A stretch of 64,000 nucleotides of DNA from Balneolaceae bacterium UBA7797 (GTDB lineage: Bacteria > Bacteroidota > Rhodothermia > Balneolales > Balneolaceae). The notes below the pieces were generated by a model. It saw only the letters and a list, made by a program, of their open reading frames with translations. It made no database searches and had not been told where the DNA came from. The position numbers and the translations under genes were made by a program. Below, piece by piece: positions 25,801 to 33,411 of this stretch (positions are counted from its first letter, which is position 1; each line of letters begins with the position of its first letter). Where the stretch lies: positions 186,001 to 250,000 of the forward strand of contig DLCN01000016.1 in assembly GCA_002480645.1 (NCBI GenBank), in the 5' to 3' direction.

Positions 25801-26336
25801 CTTTTAATATGACCAAGCATTTCCCGCTGAACCACTTTATGAAAAGGATCATCGGTAGGCTGCATGTATTGCCTCCACCAATTGTCCAGCTCTTTCTGAA
25901 CAATTATTCCTGTATCGGTTTGTATTTCGAAGTTTGGAGAAACTTCAAATTCCACCGGATTTTCTTTCAGCAATCGCTGGCAAAATCCATGTATGGTTGA
26001 AATAACAGCGTCATCAAAACTGTAGAGTGCATTTTTAAGAATATCTGCCTTTGAAGGATGATAGGTGGATTTGAGTTCCATCAGAAACTGATCACTGCTT
26101 TCCTGCCCATTCAGTACGGCAATAGAATCTTTAATTCTGGAACGGATCCTTATTTTCAATTCTGCAGCAGCTGCTTCTGTAAATGTGAGTACCAGGATCT
26201 GAGCCGGTTTTAATTTTCGCTCAAGAATAGCCCGCACATAAAGCGAGGTTATATTGTAGGTTTTTCCTGTTCCTGCACCGGCTTCCACCAAACTTATCCC
26301 TTGTAATGGTGCCTGAAATAAATTAAGAGGTTTCAT
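22794..26336 (-). CDS. recB: RecBCD helicase-nuclease, RecB subunit
   Basis: The 1180-residue UvrD-type helicase has a C-terminal nuclease. Motif I is VEAGAGTGKTYNI (about 17-29), followed by the Walker B/DEAD-like LIDEFQDTDPVQYS and FMIGDPKQAIYSFRGAD. A helicase motif appears as TNHASKGLEFPIVF and RLAYVALTRAR. The nuclease motif ILDYKSNYLG near the C-terminus supplies the Asp and Lys catalytic residues. RecB is the 3'-5' motor and sole nuclease of the complex. Its start overlaps the recC stop by 4 bp (ATGA), indicating translational coupling. Confidence 0.95.
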   Translation of the reverse strand: MKPLNLFQAPLQGISLVEAGAGTGKTYNITSLYVRAILERKLKPAQILVLTFTEAAAAELKIRIRSRIKDSIAVLNGQESSDQFLMELKSTYHPSKADILKNALYSFDDAVISTIHGFCQRLLKENPVEFEVSPNFEIQTDTGIIVQKELDNWWRQYMQPTDDPFHKVVQREMLGHIKSPDELFNFVKDFVERPNAKPANTSTSVEDFRTVYNDLNEAFTTLKQMYREERDEIFSWFDKKLINGSKYTSSGLKAFDEWATGGLPFVYTGQVERYGTVIYEDGKKKSSGFEVPEKELFAQADEVFGLIEAFSQLTDAVCWEAARAVSESLTRKRKIGQVLTYNDLLIKVEKGISDYKSNLTETLRQRFPVALIDEFQDTDPVQYSIFRTLYNNTGSETAFFMIGDPKQAIYSFRGADIFTYLSAKNDAAMEQRYFLKDNYRSSPAMLEAVNDLFSVKDHPFILDNLDFNRATFPNSRDRLEVQFQKNGEAVAPLQFINIETETGIKEDVGDRITEILVHEITGLLNGSYSIGEQTVNESDIAILVDTHTQASKIRESLSEAGIKTVVNSKRSVFETETAKDLRVLLTAILHPANEDGVRAALCTRLIGMNASDIKNLLEDESRWNRELETFIQLGKSALKNGPVVMLNEIESAFQCDLNLSRFPDAERNITDFHHLIGLLTDQTIQHNLNLFSVISYLNEKIMKPEKNRDEESIKLESDENLIQIMTNHASKGLEFPIVFCPYLSVGKQPTKTGRRNQAVDSFSYHDEDNEFYLAANVRGIDSLMESKAKAEMEHITEKIRLAYVALTRARSACFVFFNNQKEAEFSPLFALVSSENEVEHSLRDALKLNDNVQKADKEKFEAVIKDLSEKSNHIEFREPEISGSVIQDTSYSERRAYKLRTFNRTDLWEFNRITSYSSLSGAHDELPTDLLGVDYDRDENEQTSISETEYSIRNLPRGAETGTLLHNIMEDLIFDDPTKHEDVIKEHLQQTGWDEQWCPVVQKLIDHTLHSEILNDFKLSLLSDQDKLVEMEFYFPVNQIDPNTLFQLIREDSNQKSPQEITGYLKGFIDLTFRIRDKYYILDYKSNYLGDSASDYSPIDLSAEMMHSNYDLQYHLYTVALHRYLSSNWMDYEYEKHFGGVFYLFMRGMDPAEPGSGIFYDRPEFDTVLKLDAYLGGKHE

Positions 26337-29300
26337 GAGCTGACCTCCTTCAAAAATGGAGCCCAGAATTTCAGTGCCAGCTTTTTGAAAGAATTACTTT
26401 GTAGCGGTTCCTGATTTCTGAAAAGTAGCTGAACATAAAAATCGAGGGATTCACCTGTATTTCTGTAAGAATCATACCATGATTTATCAGCACTTTTTAT
26501 TGATTTTTCCTCCTCACCGGTTTTTTCAAATTCGGTGGCAAAAGCATACGATGAGTTGGGGAAAAAGTACAGATCATCGGTAGTTTTAGATTCAGCATAC
26601 CAGGAAATTAAATCGAGTAAATGCTTTTCTGCTTCATCGACATTCAAACCATTCAATACCATTTGTTTACCCTTGCCTATGAATTCACTTTGGGAGTCCG
26701 GTTGAATTGCGTTCAGGACCAGATGTTCCAGCCAAAAAGTTGTCAGATATTTACCCTTTAATTCTCCCGGTCGGTATAAAATAAGTTGTCCGTCTGTATT
26801 TACATTCAACAGTCCCCGCAAATGATATGCTCCGATCTCAAGATCCACTTCCAGCCGTTCCAGGATATTTCCGTTTTTTTCTTTTACCAGTTCGGCAATT
26901 TCAGAAATTTCCTCCTTCTTCTTCGAAAAATGGTAATCCGCTGCAGTTCCAACCGGAAGATCTCCGGCTTTACTAAGGTAGTTTTTGACTGTCTCTTCTT
27001 CAGCATTTTGAAGCAATCCATCCAGTATAAATGCTCGCACTTTATACGACTCTAATGCGTCCAACACAAAAGGCTCACGATCTACCGGGATATCTTTCTG
27101 ATAAGGGTCCCGGACCTGATATATATTGGTACACAAATACTTAGATGGATGTTTAAAAAATTCTATCACCTCTTTTAAACTGACATCACGATCAATTCCA
27201 AAGGAAAAAGAACCTGATTCAAAAGGCGAAATATCCGGTTCGGAGAGCATAAAACTGTTCACATCTGAATCGTATGTGGAGTACCCTGAACCGTCCGGAA
27301 GTCCGCCTTCGCTGAAGCTCTGCAACCGGTGCTTTTTTACTGTGATGGCTTCTCCGGATTTACCGGTATTTTCTCCGTTAATGGCATCCAACAATTTTGT
27401 AAGTAAGATCGATGATGGCTTTTCCTCATTGGTATTTTCATCCTGACCAACATAACTGATAAACAATTTATCGGTAGTACTCGCCAGCTTTTCCAGAAAC
27501 AACAACTGATCATCCATTTTGGTAATACGATCCCCAGCTTTAGGATGCTGATCGATCAGATCAAATCCGGGACGAACCGGTTTTCTTGGAAATGCTTTTT
27601 CCCCGAAGCCCAGAATGGCCGTATATCGAAATGGGATATTTCGGTACGGCACATAACTCGCAAGTACTATACCTCTGCCCACCGAACCGGAAGCCGCTTC
27701 TTTGTCAGAAATCTGTCCAAGAATCCACTCCAACGCCAGATCGAAAGAGACTTTCGTTTGGGTTTTCAGGTAAGGAATTTTGTCGGAAGTTTGCTCTAAA
27801 TCCCTGCTGTAATTTATTTTTTTGGAGCGCTTTACCGGGGTGGGTAATCCTGATTCCACGATCCATTTATTCCAGAATGCTATCCAGTCGCTAACTGATT
27901 TTTTTGATTCTTTTTGTTCTTCAATCTTATCCAATGCACTTAAAAATGCTGATAACTTATTGATCAGCGAAAAATCATCCCGGGACTGAATGGATGATTG
28001 AGGTACATGATCACCGAAACTTTGATACTTTTCCGGAGACATCATAAAACCACTGAATAAAGCCTGTTTCGCCTTTTTTACAGAGAATTCAGACTGACCG
28101 GAATTAAGTCCCCAGTGCGTGTTTGTATCATTCATCCACTCAATAAGTGTTTGAATCTGTTCATCGTTAAATTCGAACTGTTGTTTGATGTAATCGGTAT
28201 TCAACAGGCTTATCACATCTGAAATTCTGTACTTTTCACTTACGAGTGTCCGAAGGGTATCCATCAAATAATGAAGTGAATGTACCTGTGAAAACGGAAC
28301 AGAAATAGGAATCTCAACATCATTATTCTCTGCAAAGGCGGATCTGATCAGTGGCGCATAAATTTCGGTATCAGGAACCAGAATGAGAAAATCTGATACC
28401 GTATCCTCCTCATTCTTATCTAACTGCGCGAGAATAAAATCCCGAAGTATATCCACTTCCCTGCGCTCATTATGACACGCATGAAATTCCAGTACCTGCC
28501 CTGCTGAGTTGGTGATCATTTCAGCAACAAAGTGATCATCCGAATCCAACAAGACTTCTATGTCTACTTCTAACAAATTGTAGGAAGATTCCTGTGGTTG
28601 ACCCCATTCTTTATAAAGTGATCTCAATGATTGATCTGATGTATTGCCCGGCACTGATTGATACACCTGAATCTCTGAATATTTTGCACATGCATTCAGA
28701 ATCTTTGAAAATGGCCCGGGCAGATGGGAAAGTCCGAATACAAATAAAGATTCAGGGATCAGATCTGATTTATGTTGTAGTTTCTTTAGCAGATACTGAT
28801 ACGCGTCTACTCTTCCCGGTAATTCCGGGTAATTTTGAGACCATTGGGAACTTAATTTTTTCCAAAGCATTAATTGCCAGCGCTCATCCGGATCCCTTGT
28901 TGTAAGGGAACCATTCTCCCATGCTTCGATCATCTCCGGCCGGTACATCTGATAAAGATCAAATACATCCGCGATGGCCGTAGATAAATAATATTTTTGA
29001 TCCTGATTTGCAGGAATATTTAACCCATTCAATTCAAAACCGGGATCGTTCATCAGATCAAGAATCTGCCATTCGGTTACTCCGATATCTGATGGCAAGC
29101 TCTTAGGGGTATCAGGTTGATACATGCGGTAAAACTTCCACAATAATTCAGATGGGTATACAAACTGATAATTAGCCGCAATTCCGGTTCGGTCAGCCAG
29201 TTGCAAGTTCAGCCATTGTTTCATCTCATTATTCTGAACTACGATCCAATGCTTTTTAAAGGGATCAATCCGACGAGTGATCTGTTCTGATAAATGATTA

Positions 29301-29341
29301 GAAAGCTGAGCTAAAGAACCTGAGCTTATTTTTGTGAGCAT
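26333..29341 (-). CDS. recC: RecBCD helicase-nuclease, RecC subunit
   Basis: The 1002-residue protein begins with the RecC-type inactive helicase domain: HWIVVQNNEMKQWLNLQLADRTGIAANYQFVYPSEL, described here in two parts, is the typical RecC start with the GIAAN motif. FGLSHLPGPF, FLILVPDTEIYAPLIRSAF and the RVIGFGEKAFPR-like ILGFGEKAFPRKPVRPGFDL are also present. RecC recognises Chi and holds the complex together. It is the first gene of the recC-recB-recD operon, with an upstream gap of 81 bp to the RHH gene on the same strand. Confidence 0.93.
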   Translation of the reverse strand: MLTKISSGSLAQLSNHLSEQITRRIDPFKKHWIVVQNNEMKQWLNLQLADRTGIAANYQFVYPSELLWKFYRMYQPDTPKSLPSDIGVTEWQILDLMNDPGFELNGLNIPANQDQKYYLSTAIADVFDLYQMYRPEMIEAWENGSLTTRDPDERWQLMLWKKLSSQWSQNYPELPGRVDAYQYLLKKLQHKSDLIPESLFVFGLSHLPGPFSKILNACAKYSEIQVYQSVPGNTSDQSLRSLYKEWGQPQESSYNLLEVDIEVLLDSDDHFVAEMITNSAGQVLEFHACHNERREVDILRDFILAQLDKNEEDTVSDFLILVPDTEIYAPLIRSAFAENNDVEIPISVPFSQVHSLHYLMDTLRTLVSEKYRISDVISLLNTDYIKQQFEFNDEQIQTLIEWMNDTNTHWGLNSGQSEFSVKKAKQALFSGFMMSPEKYQSFGDHVPQSSIQSRDDFSLINKLSAFLSALDKIEEQKESKKSVSDWIAFWNKWIVESGLPTPVKRSKKINYSRDLEQTSDKIPYLKTQTKVSFDLALEWILGQISDKEAASGSVGRGIVLASYVPYRNIPFRYTAILGFGEKAFPRKPVRPGFDLIDQHPKAGDRITKMDDQLLFLEKLASTTDKLFISYVGQDENTNEEKPSSILLTKLLDAINGENTGKSGEAITVKKHRLQSFSEGGLPDGSGYSTYDSDVNSFMLSEPDISPFESGSFSFGIDRDVSLKEVIEFFKHPSKYLCTNIYQVRDPYQKDIPVDREPFVLDALESYKVRAFILDGLLQNAEEETVKNYLSKAGDLPVGTAADYHFSKKKEEISEIAELVKEKNGNILERLEVDLEIGAYHLRGLLNVNTDGQLILYRPGELKGKYLTTFWLEHLVLNAIQPDSQSEFIGKGKQMVLNGLNVDEAEKHLLDLISWYAESKTTDDLYFFPNSSYAFATEFEKTGEEEKSIKSADKSWYDSYRNTGESLDFYVQLLFRNQEPLQSNSFKKLALKFWAPFLKEVSS

Positions 29342-29422
29342 AAATGGTTTTCCGATTTTCGGAAGTATAGGAAATCAAGCACCTTAAATCATGTGGTGAT
29401 GATAATAATTCGAAGGTAAGAT

Positions 29423-29683
29423 CTAACGGTCGAGCGCTTGCTTAAGTAGCTTTCCTACAAAGTGAGAGTATGAGTCTTCGTGTTCTTTAGCTTTTTTCCG
29501 GATCTCTTTCACAAGATTTTCATCCAGATAGTAACTCACTACTTTTTTACTTGGTTTCTTCTCTTTTTTTGCAGACTCCTGCAGTTCCGAACCGGATTCG
29601 GTGTAGGGAATGAATTCGAATTTTGCATCAGCCAGAGGCCTGTAACCCAACGGATTATGCCCCATTGCCGGTTTTTTACTCAT
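29423..29683 (-). CDS. Small ribbon-helix-helix-like partner of ParA
   Basis: The 86-residue protein has a Lys-rich middle and a C-terminal segment (about 48-86) with one beta strand (KKVVSYYLDE) followed by two helices (NLVKEIRKKAKEH and SYSHFVGKLLKQAL). This is the ribbon-helix-helix layout of small DNA-binding dimers. It starts 2 bp after the ParA stop, so the two are co-translated. In several plasmid systems an RHH protein (ParG, Omega or CopG-like) is the ParA partner in place of a ParB. The N-terminal 45 residues are probably disordered and could stimulate the ATPase. The DNA target is unknown. Confidence 0.65.
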   Translation of the reverse strand: MSKKPAMGHNPLGYRPLADAKFEFIPYTESGSELQESAKKEKKPSKKVVSYYLDENLVKEIRKKAKEHEDSYSHFVGKLLKQALDR

Positions 29684-29685
29684 TC

Positions 29686-30441
29686 TTACTGGCCGTTCTT
29701 TATTTCCTTTGCCAACGCCAAATAATCTATTGCTCCATTACTTTTTCCATCATATTCAAATATCGTTTTATGATGACTCGGAGCCTCAGCAAGCGCTACA
29801 TTATCCCGAATGATCGTATTGAACACTTTCTTACCAAAGTAATCTTTGATGTGCCCTACTACCTCTTTATTCAGGTTCTTTCTGCTGTCATATAATGTAC
29901 AAATGATTCCGCCAACTTCAAGATTCGCATTCAATCGCTTCTGTACCACCTTGATCAGATCAAGTAATTTTGATAAACCGTGAAGTGCAAGATATTCTGA
30001 TTGAAGCACGATAAATACATCTTCTACAGCCGTAAAAGCATTTAAAGTGAGTAATCCAAGGTTTGGCGGACAATCGATCAAGACATAATCATACTGATCT
30101 TTTTTGATCTGTTTGAGAAAATCACGTAACAGACTTTCGCGAGCAGGTTCGTTAGCCAATTCTAATTCCGCGCCCGAAAGCTCAAGACAAGACGCGATAA
30201 AATCAAATCCTCTGTGTTTGATTACCACATCGCTGAACTTCGCCTGCCCTTTCAAAGCCTGATATATGGTTTTCTCCAGGCGTTGTGAGTGCATTCTGAG
30301 TGAGTAGGTAAGATTTGCTTGCGGATCCAGATCGATCAGAAGCACTTTCTTCCCCAGTTTTGCCAAACCTGCCCCTACATTTATTGTTGAGGTTGTTTTT
30401 CCAACTCCGCCTTTTTGATTAGTAAACGCAATAGTCCTCAT
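29686..30441 (-). CDS. parA: ParA/Soj-type partition ATPase
   Basis: The 251-residue ATPase has the deviant Walker A KGGVGKTTSTINVG (about 10-23), Walker A' DLDPQANLT (about 39-47) and Walker B DYVLIDCPPNLGLL (about 117-130). It closely resembles chromosomal Soj and lacks an N-terminal HTH, so it belongs to the short (type Ib/Soj-like) ParA class. ParA proteins position DNA or protein cargo on the nucleoid. No ParB gene is adjacent; an RHH-like gene takes that place. The 275-bp upstream region contains inverted repeats that might be the partner's site. Confidence 0.92.
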   Translation of the reverse strand: MRTIAFTNQKGGVGKTTSTINVGAGLAKLGKKVLLIDLDPQANLTYSLRMHSQRLEKTIYQALKGQAKFSDVVIKHRGFDFIASCLELSGAELELANEPARESLLRDFLKQIKKDQYDYVLIDCPPNLGLLTLNAFTAVEDVFIVLQSEYLALHGLSKLLDLIKVVQKRLNANLEVGGIICTLYDSRKNLNKEVVGHIKDYFGKKVFNTIIRDNVALAEAPSHHKTIFEYDGKSNGAIDYLALAKEIKNGQ

Positions 30442-30716
30442 TTATGATCGCCAATAGTATTTTTCAAAGGTTGTTCACTTAAGAGTACATTTTAATCAAT
30501 TGTTACAAGTATGTAATATTAAATCACATTAATCTTTTATCGAAATAAACAGTCAACTCTTAATCAAATTCCTATAATTAATTTCACAGAAAGTATATCA
30601 CTTTCTATAAATGAACACAGTTTTTCAGAGTATTTTAATTAATCGGAGTTCTAATCTTTAATTTAACTGAGGTTCCTTATCTTTGCCACAGAAATAAAGT
30701 AAGAGGACTTATATAC
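30442..30716. promoter_or_regulatory. Divergent region between parA and the thioesterase gene
   Basis: This 275-bp AT-rich region holds a TATCTTTG -7 element for the thioesterase gene (30678-30685, plus strand) and an AGAGGA ribosome-binding site near 30702. Octamers TTAAGAGT (30479-30486) and ACTCTTAA (30556-30563) form an inverted pair 69 bp apart on the parA side, and a small palindrome AGAAAG/CTTTCT sits at 30588-30606. These are candidates for autoregulation by the ParA/RHH pair. Confidence 0.45.
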
Positions 30717-31088
30717 ATGCGGTTTTTTAGTCGCAAACTTATTAAACCAGAAGATCTGAATGCACATGGCACCTTATTTGGAGGAGCTGTGCTGAGCTGG
30801 ATCGATGAAGAAGCAGCCATATTTGTTACCTGTCAACTTGGTAAAGGCAATATTGTTACCAAATATATGTCGGAGATCAATTTTGTTAATTCTGCAAAAT
30901 TGGGAGATATCATTGAGATTGGTATGGAAACTGTTAAATTTGGCAAGACGAGCATCACAGTTAAATGCGAAGTTCGCACTAAATTCTCTCGGGAAACTAT
31001 CATCACTATAGAACAAATTGTTTTTGTACATGTTGATGAATTTGGCAAACCCAAAGTTCATAACATAACAGAAGCTGTAAACGATTAG
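30717..31088 (+). CDS. Acyl-CoA thioesterase (hotdog, YciA/BFIT type)
   Basis: The 123-residue hotdog protein carries the motif LNAHGTLFGGAVLSWIDEEAA (about 14-33, split reading of the catalytic loop and helix), in which Asn15, His17, Gly18 and Asp/Glu residues form the YciA-type active site. It continues with MSEINFVNSAKLGDIIEI. It hydrolyses acyl-CoA thioesters in the cytoplasm. A TATCTTTG promoter element and AGAGGA site precede it. The Hpt-like gene follows after 8 bp. Confidence 0.85.
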   Translation: MRFFSRKLIKPEDLNAHGTLFGGAVLSWIDEEAAIFVTCQLGKGNIVTKYMSEINFVNSAKLGDIIEIGMETVKFGKTSITVKCEVRTKFSRETIITIEQIVFVHVDEFGKPKVHNITEAVND

Positions 31089-31096
31089 ACGGAACA

Positions 31097-31450
31097 TTGA
31101 GTAATACAGACAAACTGGTAAATTTTTCAACACTGAACGAGATGCTTTACGGTGAAGAAAAGTACATTCAGGAATTTGCAAATGCAGCCGTTTCATCGTT
31201 CAACGAATTTAAAGAGAATTACGAGACCTACCTTACCCAGCGTGATGAGATCCATTTCAGAAAAGCCGGGCACAAGATCAAGCCGGTAGCTCAAATGCTT
31301 GGCCTTGATCTGATCATTGAAGAATATGAATATGCCAAGACCCTTATCTGGGAAGAAAAATCTGATGATGCCCTGAAAAAATCTTGTGAGAAGATGTCCG
31401 GGATCTGTAATCAGGTCCTGAGTGAACTCAATGATATCACTCAACAGTAA
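31097..31450 (+). CDS. Hpt (histidine phosphotransfer) domain-like protein
   Basis: The 117-residue all-helical protein uses a TTG start, giving MSNTDKLVNF. The segment HFRKAGHKIKPVAQMLGL (about 53-70) matches the Hpt consensus, in which a His followed by Lys and a small residue is phosphorylated (AH-LKG-like; here GHKIKP). It begins like Hpt proteins with a YGEEKYIQEFANAAVSSF helix. It has no partner kinase nearby; an orphan OmpR-type regulator lies 16 kb away. It is cotranscribed with the thioesterase gene. The His identity is a prediction. Confidence 0.6.
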   Translation: MSNTDKLVNFSTLNEMLYGEEKYIQEFANAAVSSFNEFKENYETYLTQRDEIHFRKAGHKIKPVAQMLGLDLIIEEYEYAKTLIWEEKSDDALKKSCEKMSGICNQVLSELNDITQQ

Positions 31451-31524
31451 TTCCTTTAAGTTAATAGAAAGGGAACGTAAGCTGTATTTTTGATAGTTCA
31501 TTTAGCAAATCTGAATGAGCTAAT

Positions 31525-32058
31525 ATGATTCTTAAAGAAAGCGAGATCGGTGATACGGATCTGATCTACCCCATACTTGGAAAACCATACAAAGAACCGG
31601 GTAAAATTTTCACGGCAACCGGTTCATCTATGTATTTTGTCAAACAAAGTCTGGATACTGACGGAAATCCCCTTCCTCTAAAAAGAGATGAGATGAAAGG
31701 GATATTTCAACGTTATGAAAAAGGATTACAATTATTTCTAAATAAGAGTAATTATCAAAATGCCATTCTTATAAATTATGATTCTATTGAAAGCATCGTA
31801 ATAAATAAAGTTGAAGAGATTTCAACGGTTACAGACTCCTTTTGGCTCAAGGCACTTTCACTTTTCGATTCAATACCATTCTTAAATGAAATTACTAAAT
31901 CAATGAAGTACCAAAGAAGGGAAACTGAGCTGATCATTATCACCGATTTTATGAAAATGACCATGATCACCAGTTATAGTTCTTATCAGAGGGAGGTCTC
32001 CTATTTCAAAAATCTTGACTGTGCTGAAAAGGTAATTATCAAGAAAAACGGTTCGTAA
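31525..32058 (+). CDS. Conserved-looking protein of unknown function
   Basis: The 177-residue soluble protein has no signal peptide, no membrane segment and no motif I recognise. It contains mixed alpha/beta patterning with beta strands ending in YDSIESIVINK and ELIIITDFMKMTMIT. It follows the Hpt-like gene by 74 bp and precedes galE; spacing suggests its own unit or a loose operon. Confidence 0.5.
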   Translation: MILKESEIGDTDLIYPILGKPYKEPGKIFTATGSSMYFVKQSLDTDGNPLPLKRDEMKGIFQRYEKGLQLFLNKSNYQNAILINYDSIESIVINKVEEISTVTDSFWLKALSLFDSIPFLNEITKSMKYQRRETELIIITDFMKMTMITSYSSYQREVSYFKNLDCAEKVIIKKNGS

Positions 32059-32138
32059 TCTTCACACTAATTTATTCAGAGATTAATATGATAAATATGT
32101 AGCTTAGCGATTTAACTCTGAAAATTTCATACTTTTTT

Positions 32139-33146
32139 ATGACCGTTTTAGTAACCGGCGGGGCCGGATTTATTGGAAGTCACACCGTACTCGAACTTTT
32201 AAGTAATGATCACAAAGTGATTGTGATCGATAACCTCTCCAATAGTAGTGCAGAATCGCTTAACAGAGTAACTCAGATCACCGGAAAGAAACCAGTTTTT
32301 TATGCAAAAGATCTGAATGACCGCTCTGCACTGAAAGAGATCTTCAGAATTCATGATATCGAAGCTGTTATTCATTTTGCCGGGTACAAAGCCGTAGGTG
32401 AGTCGGTCGCAAATCCAATGATGTATTATCGAAATAACATCGATAGCACGTTAACACTTTGCGAAGTAATGAAAGAATTTGGAGTTTCCAACCTTGTTTT
32501 TAGTTCCTCAGCTACGGTCTATGGAGATCCATCAACAGTACCTATAACTGAAGATTTTCCTGTTTCCGCAACTAATCCATATGGCAGAACTAAATTATTC
32601 ATCGAACAGATTCTCAGAGATCTAGCAATTGCAGACGAGACTTTAAGCATCGCTTTACTCAGATATTTTAATCCTGTTGGAGCACATAAATCCGGTTTGA
32701 TAGGCGAAGATCCAAATGGAATTCCAAATAATTTAATGCCCTATATTTCGCAGGTGGCGGTTGGTAAATTAGAGCAATTATCAGTTTTTGGGGATGATTA
32801 CCCCACCCCTGACGGAACCGGAGTGAGAGACTATATTCATGTTGTGGATCTTGCAAAAGGACATCTGAAAGCACTGGAAAAACTGGAATCTTCAACGGGA
32901 GTACTCACTTACAATTTAGGTACAGGATCAGGCAGTAGTGTTCTAGATATGGTTAAAGCTTTTGAAAATGCCACCGGTAAAAAAGTACCCTATACCATTG
33001 CTCCACGAAGACCCGGAGATGTGGCCGCTTGCTATGCAGATCCAACCAAAGCTGAATCGGAATTAGGTTGGAAAGCAGAAAGAGGCATAGAAGAAATGTG
33101 CGAGGACACCTGGAGATGGCAGTCCAACAATCCTAATGGCTACTGA
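32139..33146 (+). CDS. galE: UDP-glucose 4-epimerase
   Basis: This 335-residue extended short-chain dehydrogenase has a Rossmann motif GGAGFIGSH (about 6-14) and the SSSATVYGDP motif with catalytic Ser/Thr. The YxxxK pair is YGRTK (about 147-151), and downstream GalE-specific segments are RYFNPVGAH and GTGVRDYIHVVDLA. It interconverts UDP-glucose and UDP-galactose for polysaccharide synthesis. It is slightly shorter than other family members because the C-terminus ends at NPNGY. It is the last gene before tRNA-Leu. Confidence 0.94.
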   Translation: MTVLVTGGAGFIGSHTVLELLSNDHKVIVIDNLSNSSAESLNRVTQITGKKPVFYAKDLNDRSALKEIFRIHDIEAVIHFAGYKAVGESVANPMMYYRNNIDSTLTLCEVMKEFGVSNLVFSSSATVYGDPSTVPITEDFPVSATNPYGRTKLFIEQILRDLAIADETLSIALLRYFNPVGAHKSGLIGEDPNGIPNNLMPYISQVAVGKLEQLSVFGDDYPTPDGTGVRDYIHVVDLAKGHLKALEKLESSTGVLTYNLGTGSGSSVLDMVKAFENATGKKVPYTIAPRRPGDVAACYADPTKAESELGWKAERGIEEMCEDTWRWQSNNPNGY

Positions 33147-33207
33147 AAAGCCGTTAAAGAATCCAGAAATCTCCATTCATTTAGTTAGTGATTTTATGAA
33201 AGGAAGA

Positions 33208-33239
33208 TTGTGATTTACCCCAAACACACCTTATCTTTG
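33208..33239 (+). promoter_or_regulatory. Bacteroidota-type promoter for tRNA-Leu
   Basis: A TTG at 33208-33210 is followed after 21 nt by TATCTTTG at 33232-33239, matching the -33 TTTG / -7 TAnnTTTG pattern. The tRNA begins 15 nt after the -7 box. Confidence 0.7.
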
Positions 33240-33253
33240 TGACCTTCCTAAAA

Positions 33254-33335
33254 GCCAAAGTGGCGGAACTGGTAGACGCGCACGACTCAAAATCGTGTTC
33301 CCTCGGGAGTGTGGGTTCGAGTCCCACCTTTGGTA
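33254..33335 (+). tRNA. tRNA-Leu (anticodon CAA)
   Basis: This 82-nt class II tRNA has a 7-bp acceptor (GCCAAAG with CTTTGGT). The D arm contains GGCGGAACTGGTAGACGC, and the anticodon stem CACGA/TCGTG encloses CTCAAAA, giving the anticodon CAA for UUG. A long variable arm (CCC/GGG stem) and the T arm GTGGG TTCGAGT CCCAC are visible. CCA is not encoded (ACAA follows). Confidence 0.97.
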
Positions 33336-33340
33336 CAAAA

Positions 33341-33373
33341 AAGCCTGATCAATATTACTTGTTCAGGCTTTTT
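33341..33373 (+). terminator. Intrinsic terminator after tRNA-Leu
   Basis: AAGCCTGA (33341-33348) pairs with TCAGGCTT (33363-33370) around a 14-nt loop, followed by TTTTT. It directly follows the tRNA. Confidence 0.85.
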
Positions 33374-33411
33374 CATTTATAAAAAGTTAAACACCCTTTT
33401 ATCGCATTGTC

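Noticed and set aside
30774..31196. A 140-codon minus-strand frame opposite the thioesterase gene
   Set aside because: It is antisense to a clear hotdog enzyme and to the start of the Hpt-like gene, with no motif or ribosome site of its own.
33254..33335. tRNA-Leu as an integration site for a mobile element
   Set aside because: No duplicate of the tRNA 3' end, no integrase of the mobile type and no phage genes lie beside it; the only tyrosine recombinase in the window looks like housekeeping Xer.
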